Source: Gardnerella vaginalis
GTDB lineage: Bacteria > Actinomycetota > Actinomycetes > Actinomycetales > Bifidobacteriaceae
Assembly: GCA_946997215.1 (NCBI GenBank)
Contig: CAMPUL010000009.1
Location: forward strand, 1-48,525
DNA length: 48,525 nt
Reading direction: 5' to 3'
Both the position numbers and the translations under genes were made by a program. The notes beneath the pieces were generated by a model. That model was given only the letters and a program-made list of their open reading frames with translations, was not told the DNA's origin and searched no databases. This document shows positions 8,410 to 15,342 of the stretch, in pieces; position 1 is the first letter of the stretch, and every line of letters starts with the position of its first letter.

Positions 8410-8418
8410 TGCCTTATT

Positions 8419-9420
8419 TCAGTGAGTATCTTCCTTGCGTCGCAAAGTATCGAGGCTTACAGCAAACGCAATCACCAAGCCAATAACAACTTGCTGCCAG
8501 AAGGAAGAAACGTTCAAAATGTTCAAGCCATTACGAATCACAGCCAAAAGTATTGCGCCTACGAATGTGCCTGAAATCTTACCTTTGCCACCAGAAAGCG
8601 ATGCGCCACCAATAACCACAGACGCTATAGCATCCATCTCGTAACCAGTAGCTGCTTGAGGCTGAGCAGAATGCAAACGCCCTGCAATCACCAAACCAGC
8701 TACAGCAGCAAAAACGCCAGAAAGAATAAACACCATAATTTGAGTTTTATGAATGTTTATGCCAGAAAGACGAGATGCTTCCATATTTCCGCCAACAGCA
8801 TACATTGAACGACCTGTAGTAGTGAAGTTCAAGATTATTGCGGAAATAACGCCCATAATAATCATCATTACTATTGGCATAGGGATTCCGCATATTGTTG
8901 CTCCGAAGAAATTCACCATGCCCGAAGTGGAAATAGGACGACCATCTGAAACGACCAGCGTAAGTCCACGAGCAACAGACATCATTGCCAATGTGGCAAT
9001 AAATGACGGCAACTTAAGAAAAGCATTAGCAACGCCAGAAATTAAGCCAAAAACTGCACCTGTAGCAATGCCAATAATAATAGTCAATATTGGAGGCAAG
9101 CCCATAGAAGCGCCAGTGTAGGCAACAAGCATGCTAGAAATTGCAGCAACTGCACCAACCGACAAATCAATTCCAGCGGAAACGATTACGAAAGTTTGGC
9201 CAAATGCCAAAATTGCTACCGTAGCCGCTTGAATTCCAACGTTGAGAATATTTACACTTGTTAAAAATGCAGGCGTAGCGCAAGAAAGCGCTGCACACAA
9301 AATAATCAAACCAATAAGTGCACCATTACGAGATGCAAACTTTTTTAACGTTGGCAAAAAGCCTTTGTCGTCTGCACCATACCCTAAACGGTGAGATTTT
9401 TCGCTCTTTGTAGCACCCAT
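8419..9420 (-). CDS. rbsC: Ribose ABC transporter permease
   Basis: Membrane channel of the ribose importer. Multiple hydrophobic helices begin at residue 30 (ALIGLIILCAALSCATPAFL). The family signature GQTFVIVSAGIDLSVGAVAA and the cytoplasmic coupling segment GRSMYAVGGNMEASRLSGIN are present, ending in FWQQVVIGLVIAFAVSLDTLRR. The frame is open to 9492, but ATG 9420 is preferred: AAAGGAG lies 8 nt upstream, and the extra upstream codons lack similarity to RbsC. Protein length 333, normal for the family. Confidence 0.94.
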   Translation of the reverse strand: MGATKSEKSHRLGYGADDKGFLPTLKKFASRNGALIGLIILCAALSCATPAFLTSVNILNVGIQAATVAILAFGQTFVIVSAGIDLSVGAVAAISSMLVAYTGASMGLPPILTIIIGIATGAVFGLISGVANAFLKLPSFIATLAMMSVARGLTLVVSDGRPISTSGMVNFFGATICGIPMPIVMMIIMGVISAIILNFTTTGRSMYAVGGNMEASRLSGINIHKTQIMVFILSGVFAAVAGLVIAGRLHSAQPQAATGYEMDAIASVVIGGASLSGGKGKISGTFVGAILLAVIRNGLNILNVSSFWQQVVIGLVIAFAVSLDTLRRKEDTH

Positions 9421-9550
9421 AACAAATACTCCTTTAACTAGTTTCCAACAGTTCACAGCACCTATTTGCGCTTTACAAACTGCAGAACGCAAGTTTTACG
9501 TTTTACAAGTAATCTTTCAATTTTTAATTTTTCAATATGACTTCACGCCA

Positions 9551-9600
9551 TGTTGTTTATTGTTATTTATTGTTATTTATTGTTATTTATTCCTATTTAT
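9551..9600. repeat. 10-bp tandem repeat at the rbsA stop
   Basis: Four TGTTATTTAT-like units in a row followed by a fifth diverged one. The array overlaps the rbsA stop codon (9593-9595). Confidence 0.7.
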
Positions 9601-11086
9601 CTGATTCACTAAGATGCGTTACGGCAAGTTCCATAACCTTTTCCTGCGTAGCCTCGCTTGCAGCAAGCTCTCCACTGATCTTGCCGTTTGACATTACGAG
9701 AATACGATCAGACATTCCTAGAACTTCAGGTAAATCTGACGAAGCCATAAGTACTGCTCCACCGTTTTCAACGATATTGTTAATAAGCTCATAGATTTCA
9801 ACGCGAGCGCCAACATCAACGCCACGAGTAGGCTCATCCAAAAGCAGCACTTTTACGTTTGCCATAGACCACTTGCCAAATACGATTTTTTGCTGATTTC
9901 CACCAGAAAGTGAACCAGCAAGCTGATCAATATTTGCCATGCGAATGCGCAATTTCTCTGCGGTTTCTTCTTCATGCGCACGCTGACCTTTCAAATCTGC
10001 AAAACCAGCATGAGATGTAGGAATTAACGTAGAGATTCCAAGATTATCTGCAACAGATGCTTCCAAAATAAGGCCTTGCACGCGACGATCTTCTGGCACT
10101 AATCCAAGACCTGCAGCAATGCTGCCAGCAATATTTGCTTTAGGAATCACTTTTCCGTCTACAGTAACAGATCCAGAATCGTAAGTATCCGCTCCAAATA
10201 TTGCACGAAGAACCTCAGTCCTACCAGCACCAACTAAGCCTGCAAGTCCAACGACTTCTCCAGCATGAACGCTAAAAGACACATCCTCAATAGCACCTTT
10301 TCGCGTTAATCCTTCTACTTTTAGCAATTCCTTGCCTTGATGCCTGTTTCCATGTGGGAACTGATTAGTTATATCGCGTCCAACCATTAACCTTACAAGT
10401 TCTTTTTCTGGAACATCTGCGCTAACAGTGTCAACGTATTTTCCATCTCGAAGTACGGTTACTACATCTCCAACTCGCGCAATCTCGTCCAAATGGTGAG
10501 AAATAAATACCATTCCAACATTTTTAGATTTCAAATCTGCAATAATGCTGAATAATTGTTCACACTCACGCTTTGTAAGTGCTGCCGTTGGTTCGTCAAG
10601 AATAAGAATAGATGCATGTTGCATAAGCGCTTTAGCAATTTCTACCATTTGCTGACGAGCCACTCCCAGATCTCCCATTGGCTTATCTACATCTTCTTCT
10701 AAGCCAATAACTTGCAATGCCTCTTTTGCTTTAGATCGCATAGTTGCACGATCAACAAAACCAGCTTTGGTTGGTAGCATGCCAAGAAACAGATTTTCCA
10801 TAATGGAAAGTTCAGGCACTAAATTTAACTCTTGGTGTATTACAGCAATACCTAATTTGCGCGCAACATCTACATTAGGAATACGCACCGTTTTGCCGTT
10901 AATCTCAATATGACCTTTATCTGGCTGATAAATGCCACTCATCATTTTAATAACAGTTGACTTGCCAGCACCATTTTCACCAAGTAGAACATGAACTTCA
11001 CCTGGCTTTACTTTTACTGACACATTGTCAACTACAGTAGAATTACCGAATATTTTCGATACTCCTACTAATGACAGCTCCGTCAT
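9593..11086 (-). CDS. rbsA: Ribose ABC transporter ATP-binding protein (duplicated ATPase)
   Basis: Powers ribose import. Two ABC domains in tandem: the first has Walker A GENGAGKST (near residue 37) and Walker B ILDEPTAALT. The second has a degenerate Walker A (GLVGAGRTEV), signature LSGGNQQK and LLLDEPTRGVDVG, the normal RbsA/MglA arrangement. Length 497 is typical. AGGAAGAGG lies upstream of the ATG. First structural gene of the operon; an 8-bp GCGATCGC palindrome at 11118-11125, 32 bp upstream, is a weak operator candidate. Confidence 0.94.
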   Translation of the reverse strand: MTELSLVGVSKIFGNSTVVDNVSVKVKPGEVHVLLGENGAGKSTVIKMMSGIYQPDKGHIEINGKTVRIPNVDVARKLGIAVIHQELNLVPELSIMENLFLGMLPTKAGFVDRATMRSKAKEALQVIGLEEDVDKPMGDLGVARQQMVEIAKALMQHASILILDEPTAALTKRECEQLFSIIADLKSKNVGMVFISHHLDEIARVGDVVTVLRDGKYVDTVSADVPEKELVRLMVGRDITNQFPHGNRHQGKELLKVEGLTRKGAIEDVSFSVHAGEVVGLAGLVGAGRTEVLRAIFGADTYDSGSVTVDGKVIPKANIAGSIAAGLGLVPEDRRVQGLILEASVADNLGISTLIPTSHAGFADLKGQRAHEEETAEKLRIRMANIDQLAGSLSGGNQQKIVFGKWSMANVKVLLLDEPTRGVDVGARVEIYELINNIVENGGAVLMASSDLPEVLGMSDRILVMSNGKISGELAASEATQEKVMELAVTHLSESDK

Positions 11087-11348
11087 GTTTAGCCTCTTCC
11101 TTCGCTATAGCAACAATGCGATCGCGAAATTACCATTGATTACGTCAAGTTATTGTTTGTTTAATTACGTTTATATTGGCTTGCAAATTGCGAATACAAC
11201 ATTAAGTACAATGCGCAGAGTACAGAGTACGAACAATGTTCACTCAAACAATTAATACACGTACAACAAAGTTACAGTGCAATAATCAGTTGAAATACTG
11301 ATAGATAAACCATTAAATAATGACGATATTTTGCAGCTTTTTACGAAT

Positions 11349-12359
11349 CTATGCTCGCCCTAGCGATTCGCGAGGGATATACACAGTTTCTACACGCTGC
11401 GATTTAACGTCACCATTATTCTCAAGCATATCTAAAAACAGTGCAGCACTTATGTGGCCAATACGTTGAACTTGCTGTGAAATCACAGAAATACGTGGAG
11501 TTGCTAGGCGAAACACTTCTACATCATCGAAAGAAATCAATGATATATCTTTGCCTATTACTAATCCTTCTTGAGCCATCACTTGCATTACTCGCAACGC
11601 ATCTGGCGAATAGCCAATAATAAGAGCTTTCGCTCCAACATTAATCATGCGATGCATTACGCTTGCACACGACGACTGGTCAAATCCTGTTGATTCTACG
11701 AATACATGCTCTTCGCCAAATATCTCTGAAGCCACGGTTCTAAATGCTTGCTCACGTTCTTGCAACGAGGGCGAAGCAATAATTGGGCCAGAAATATAGC
11801 CAACTGAGTGAAAACCATGTTGCAGAACATCTAACAGCGCATCACGAATGCCCTTTGTTGGGTCTGAATCAACTACTGGCACGTGTTCTAAGCCGCCTGC
11901 TTGCGGTTCTACGTGGCGATCCATAAACAGCATAGGGAGTCGCTGCTCAATCAGCTTTCTCATAGCTTCAGTAACTTCACCTTGAGGAACTATAATCGCC
12001 CCATCAATACGTTGCGAAAGAATACTGGTTATAAATGAATCTTGACGAGATGCACTTTCAGATGATGTTCCTATAAATGCACAATAGCCTGCCTCAAACA
12101 ATGAGTCTTGAACAGTGTAAGCGAGTTCGGCAAAATATGCGTTACGAATGTCTGGCACAAGCAGTCCTACTGTTTTTGTGCGTAACGATCGCATTGCTTG
12201 CGCGCGCGAATCTGGGATATAACCTAATTGAGCAACCGCACGCTCAACTTTTGCCTTGGTGTTTGCCGATATGCGACCCGTGTTGTTTAATGCGCGAGAC
12301 ACAGTTGACACTGATATTCCAGCATGTTGTGCAACATCGCGAATCGTAATATACGTCAT
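11349..12359 (-). CDS. rbsR: LacI-family transcriptional regulator, probable ribose regulator
   Basis: Sugar-responsive repressor. N-terminal helix-turn-helix and hinge helix: TIRDVAQHAGISVSTVSRAL, then RISANTKAKVERAVAQLGYIPDSRAQAMRS. A periplasmic-binding-like effector domain follows (VGLLVPDIRNAYFAELAYTVQ, DGAIIVPQG, PMLFMDRHV, SLISFDDVEVFRLATPRISVISQQ). Open frame extends to 12380 but ATG 12359 has GGGAGG 5 nt upstream and gives the standard LacI N-terminus. It lies directly upstream of rbsA in the same direction, hence the name by context. Autoregulation is suggested by the operator at its own promoter. Confidence 0.85.
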   Translation of the reverse strand: MTYITIRDVAQHAGISVSTVSRALNNTGRISANTKAKVERAVAQLGYIPDSRAQAMRSLRTKTVGLLVPDIRNAYFAELAYTVQDSLFEAGYCAFIGTSSESASRQDSFITSILSQRIDGAIIVPQGEVTEAMRKLIEQRLPMLFMDRHVEPQAGGLEHVPVVDSDPTKGIRDALLDVLQHGFHSVGYISGPIIASPSLQEREQAFRTVASEIFGEEHVFVESTGFDQSSCASVMHRMINVGAKALIIGYSPDALRVMQVMAQEGLVIGKDISLISFDDVEVFRLATPRISVISQQVQRIGHISAALFLDMLENNGDVKSQRVETVYIPRESLGRA

Positions 12360-12632
12360 AACACCTCCCATCGGTAACACTATACAAAACTATACAAGTA
12401 CAGCATTTAAGATTATTTACATTGCAATTTATATGCTCTGATTTTCTCTTGTATTCTATATTCTAAATTACGTTTTTCCATATACTCCTCTCTTTTGAGA
12501 GAATCACACTATGCATCTATGCATACGATATTTTTACTAACCTCAATCTCACTAAGTAGCTTCATCAGCGCTGACCAAAGTCACCTATGAGATAACGTTT
12601 TCACACTCTTCTCGCTTCCGTAGCAGGCCTTG

Positions 12633-12679
12633 TGCGGTAACGTTACCGCAACTATAACATTTAAAAAACACAATTGCAA
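12633..12679 (-). promoter_or_regulatory. rbsR promoter with LacI operator
   Basis: Minus strand: -35 TTGCAA (12674-12679), 17-bp spacer, -10 TATAGT (12651-12656). A perfect 18-bp palindrome follows immediately, TGCGGTAACGTTACCGCA (12633-12650), covering the expected start point. The shape and central CG are those of LacI-family operators. Binding would block initiation, consistent with autorepression by RbsR. Confidence 0.75.
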
Positions 12680-12885
12680 GATAAAAACACTAAGAAATTT
12701 ATATTATTAAAATAATTATTAGTAAAATAAAATAATTTAAAAATACGAGTAGATAAGACTAAATAAGACACAATAAAAGAAGACAAAACTAGGTTATATT
12801 AGACAAGACTAAACAAAGCTAGAAAAACTGCTAGAAAAACTGCTAGAAAAGACTTGAGTAAATCAAACCTACCTGCGATTATTAA

Positions 12886-12938
12886 AGATCTACTCTTAAG
12901 ATTTACTCTTAAGATCTACTCTCAAAAATCTACTCTTA
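12886..12938. repeat. 13-bp tandem repeat next to the tadA stop
   Basis: Four AGATCTACTCTTA-like units, the last ones diverged, ending 6 bp from the tadA stop. A fifth, degenerate unit overlaps the stop. Confidence 0.65.
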
Positions 12939-12943
12939 AAAAT

Positions 12944-13408
12944 CTACCTGCAATTCTTAAAAAAATCGCTTAGAATCTGAACACACTGCGATTCACAAAC
13001 GGAGCCAAAAACTTGCGGATGTGAACCAATATGAGCGTCTCGTAAAATATCCCAAACAGATCCGCATGCGCCAAGTTTTGAATCCCATGCGCCAAAAACA
13101 ACGCGACTAATATGCGTTTGTAAAATCGCGCCAGCGCACATTGGGCAAGGTTCCAAAGTAACAACAAGCGTGCAATCGCTAAGATTCCAAGACTTGCGGA
13201 ATGCTGCCGCCTGCCTAATAGCAAGAATTTCTGCGTGAGAAAGAGGGTCTGAGTCTTGCTCGCGAAGATTAGAGCCGCGGCCAATAATCGCACCAGAACC
13301 ATCTACAACAACAGCGCCAACTGGAACTTCTCCGCAATAGTAAGCGCGCTTAGCAAGTTGCAATGCCTCTTGCATGAGTGGAACATATTCGCGCACGCCG
13401 AAAGTCAC
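12944..13408 (-). CDS. tadA: tRNA-specific adenosine deaminase
   Basis: Deaminates wobble adenosine 34 to inosine in tRNA-Arg(ACG). Cytidine-deaminase zinc fold: H58-A-E60 with the proton-shuttle Glu, and P87-C88-P-M-C91 for zinc. The motifs EVPVGAVVV, GRGSNLREQDSDP and VVFGAWDSKLGACGS are typical of TadA. The frame is open upstream to a TTG at 13444, but that lies deep inside the esterase gene. The GTG at 13408 overlaps the esterase stop (GTGA), has GGGG 5-6 nt upstream and gives the standard 154-residue TadA start. This overlap suggests coupled translation. Confidence 0.9.
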   Translation of the reverse strand: MTFGVREYVPLMQEALQLAKRAYYCGEVPVGAVVVDGSGAIIGRGSNLREQDSDPLSHAEILAIRQAAAFRKSWNLSDCTLVVTLEPCPMCAGAILQTHISRVVFGAWDSKLGACGSVWDILRDAHIGSHPQVFGSVCESQCVQILSDFFKNCR

Positions 13409-14229
13409 ATTAACCCCGAAGAAATATTGTGCAACGCAAGCCAAGAGCGAATATCGCCAAGTTCTTCCATGTGAACTGCGTGGTCAAGTCCGCGGTAACG
13501 CTTCTCTTCCAGCCAGGTATGCTCCTCAAGCCACGCTGCAGCTGCCGAAAACTCGTAAGGAGCAATAACAGCGTCATCCAAGCCGTAGCCAAAGAAAACA
13601 GGCGTATTAAGATCTGCAAGAACGTCGTCGTTAAGAGAAATATCTTTAGCAATATTAGGAGCTACAAAGCCAGAAAGCGCAACGGATGCGCGGTAGCGAT
13701 CTGGATTAAGCCTAAGAATATGAACAGCAAGAGCCGCACCTTGCGAAAAACCGAATGGAACAACAGCGCGGTCTTCTGGAATATTCGCCGCAACCCACTC
13801 ATCAATCGCAGCAGCCGCAGCATACATATCTCGGTCTAAGTCGTCTCCGTTAGGCACAGCATCATGGAACCAACTGTAAGCGCCTTGAGCCAAGCGAAGT
13901 GGAGCACGCAAAGAAATCGCATCGTTATAAGGAGCCACAACGCGCATTAAATCAAGCAAATCATCCTCGTTCGATCCCCATCCGTGCAACAGCAAAAGAA
14001 GCGGCCTTGTGGCATACGCAGCTGCTTCGCCTCGAGAATACTTAGCAACGCTTACATGCAAATCTTCGCCGAATCTGCCTGGAACAACACTAGATTCGCG
14101 GCCAACATGAAGACCATTCGATGCGCCATCAGCGCTATCTTCGCTGCCAAAATCGCCACCGCCAAAATCACTATTGTTAAACTCGCTGTTATCGAACTCG
14201 CTAGAGATCACACCGTTATGATTAGTCAT
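13405..14229 (-). CDS. Carboxylesterase/phospholipase-type alpha/beta hydrolase
   Basis: Cytoplasmic serine hydrolase of the carboxylesterase/acyl-protein-thioesterase type. After a Gly/Ser/Asp-rich N-terminal tail of about 65 residues comes the alpha/beta core LLLLLHGWGSNEDDLL. Nucleophile S162 is in GFSQG, the acid Asp in GYGLDDAVI (218/219) and H250 in GLDHAVHMEE. No signal peptide. A GTG at 14247 and the ATG at 14229 both lack a convincing ribosome site; the ATG is taken. Its TGA overlaps the tadA GTG. Substrate is not predictable. Confidence 0.8.
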   Translation of the reverse strand: MTNHNGVISSEFDNSEFNNSDFGGGDFGSEDSADGASNGLHVGRESSVVPGRFGEDLHVSVAKYSRGEAAAYATRPLLLLLHGWGSNEDDLLDLMRVVAPYNDAISLRAPLRLAQGAYSWFHDAVPNGDDLDRDMYAAAAAIDEWVAANIPEDRAVVPFGFSQGAALAVHILRLNPDRYRASVALSGFVAPNIAKDISLNDDVLADLNTPVFFGYGLDDAVIAPYEFSAAAAWLEEHTWLEEKRYRGLDHAVHMEELGDIRSWLALHNISSGLM

Positions 14230-14303
14230 AACTACAGCATACGGCACAGCTTTGGCATTTATAAACGCGCGAAGGCTACACTAAACTCGCAAACGCTGCA
14301 TAA

Positions 14304-14341
14304 AAATTTAACCCCAGCCGCTTGGACTGGGGTCTAAATTT
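14304..14341 (-). terminator. Terminator-like hairpin between dcd and the esterase gene
   Basis: Stem AAATTTA-ACCCCAG / CTGGGGT-C-TAAATTT with one bulged base and a 9-nt loop, followed on the minus strand by TTTTTA. Likely ends the dcd transcript about 190 bp after its stop. The remaining spacer (to 14533) holds only the 10-bp repeats listed separately. Confidence 0.65.
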
Positions 14342-14485
14342 AAGGAAAAAATATGAATAAGCTTTCGTGAATTACCTTTTAAGTTTTTCACTAATATTAT
14401 GAAAACACACAATCCTTAGCGCTTATAGTACGTTAGCTGATAACTTGCTGAAAGTTTTCTACTTTTCCCCTGATTTTTCTTAAAA

Positions 14486-14515
14486 ATCAAGACTAATCAA
14501 GACTAATCAAGACTA
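14486..14515. repeat. 10-bp tandem repeat near the dcd stop
   Basis: Three exact ATCAAGACTA units, followed by partial copies that run into the 3' end of dcd at 14534. Confidence 0.75.
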
Positions 14516-14533
14516 ATCAAATCTTAATCAAGA

Positions 14534-15115
14534 CTAATCTTCCAAATTTGCGCGATAGAAGTTCTCGTAAGACCTAGACGGCGTTGGGCCGCGCTGACCT
14601 TGATAGTGAGATCCGTTAACAGAAGAACCGTAAGGATTTTCGCATGGAGAGCTTAGCTGGAAGAAACACATTTGGCCAATCTTCATGCCTGGCCACAATT
14701 TAACCGGCAGAGTGCTAACGTTTGAAAGCTCCAAAGTAATGTGGCCTTCAAAACCTGGGTCAATAAAGCCAGCCGTGGAATGAGTTAAAATTCCAAGACG
14801 GCCAAGCGAGCTTTTACCTTCTAAGCGCGCAGCAATCGTTGAGTCCAACTTCACATACTCCCAAGTGGAACCAAGCGCAAACTCGCCAGGATGCAAAATC
14901 CAAGGCTCATCAGGCGCAACCGCAAATTGCTCAGTAAGCTCGCCTTGATTTTCTGCAGGATCCACGTATGTGTAAGCGTGATTATTGAACAATCGGAAGA
15001 ATCGGTCGAGCCGCACATCAATCGACGCAGGCTGCACCATTTGTGGGGTCCATGGAGTCAAATCAATATGACCCTCGTCATGAGCTTTGAGAATGTCGCG
15101 ATCAGACAACAGCAT
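14534..15115 (-). CDS. dcd: dCTP deaminase, probably bifunctional dUMP-forming type
   Basis: Converts dCTP to dUTP and, in the actinobacterial form, further to dUMP plus pyrophosphate, supplying thymidylate precursor. Seen: start [12 protein letters not shown], the active-site region [34 protein letters not shown], and C-terminal [16 protein letters not shown]. This region closely resembles the mycobacterial dCTP deaminase/dUTPase. The ORF is open to 15157, but ATG 15115 gives the family N-terminus and has AAGGAG 10 nt upstream (193 residues). Bifunctionality is inferred from family resemblance. Confidence 0.93.
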   Translation of the reverse strand: MLLSDRDILKAHDEGHIDLTPWTPQMVQPASIDVRLDRFFRLFNNHAYTYVDPAENQGELTEQFAVAPDEPWILHPGEFALGSTWEYVKLDSTIAARLEGKSSLGRLGILTHSTAGFIDPGFEGHITLELSNVSTLPVKLWPGMKIGQMCFFQLSSPCENPYGSSVNGSHYQGQRGPTPSRSYENFYRANLED

Positions 15116-15236
15116 AACGTCAAATCTCCTTGCTATAAAACCGCGTAAAATAAACACTTAAACACACTTATATGCCAAGTGTAGCGCGTGCCGCGGTCGA
15201 AAAACATTACACAAAATATTATGAAACATACAAAAA

Positions 15237-15285
15237 CGCGGTACAGAAACATAGGTAATGTAATAAAACCACGTACTGTACCGCG
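15237..15285 (-). terminator. Terminator of the Ca2+-type P-ATPase gene
   Basis: Perfect 10-bp stem CGCGGTACAG/CTGTACCGCG with a 29-nt loop; on the minus strand it is followed by TTTTTGT. Lies about 50 bp past the ATPase stop. Confidence 0.75.
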
Positions 15286-15311
15286 CATTTACTAATCGCT
15301 ATAATGCACTT

Positions 15312-15342
15312 ATTCCATTAAATTCCATTAAGTTCCATTAAG
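15312..15342. repeat. 10-bp tandem repeat overlapping the P-ATPase stop
   Basis: Three TTCCATTAAR units in a row; the last covers the stop codon of the ATPase gene (15338-15340). Confidence 0.7.

Larger units (their letters stand above)
12360..12943. other. 584-bp spacer between tadA and rbsR with promoter and repeats
   Basis: No gene. It contains the rbsR promoter/operator (12633-12679), a second AACGTT-centred half-dyad at about 12590-12601, and, near tadA, tandem arrays: AACTGCTAGAAA units (about 12818-12850) and four 13-bp AGATCTACTCTTA-like units (12886-12938) ending next to the tadA stop. The implied rbsR 5' untranslated region is about 280 nt; no riboswitch class was recognised in it. 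Confidence 0.6.

Noticed and set aside
13408..13444. Longer tadA N-terminus from a TTG start
   Set aside because: It lies inside the esterase coding region; the GTG overlapping the esterase stop gives the normal TadA start.
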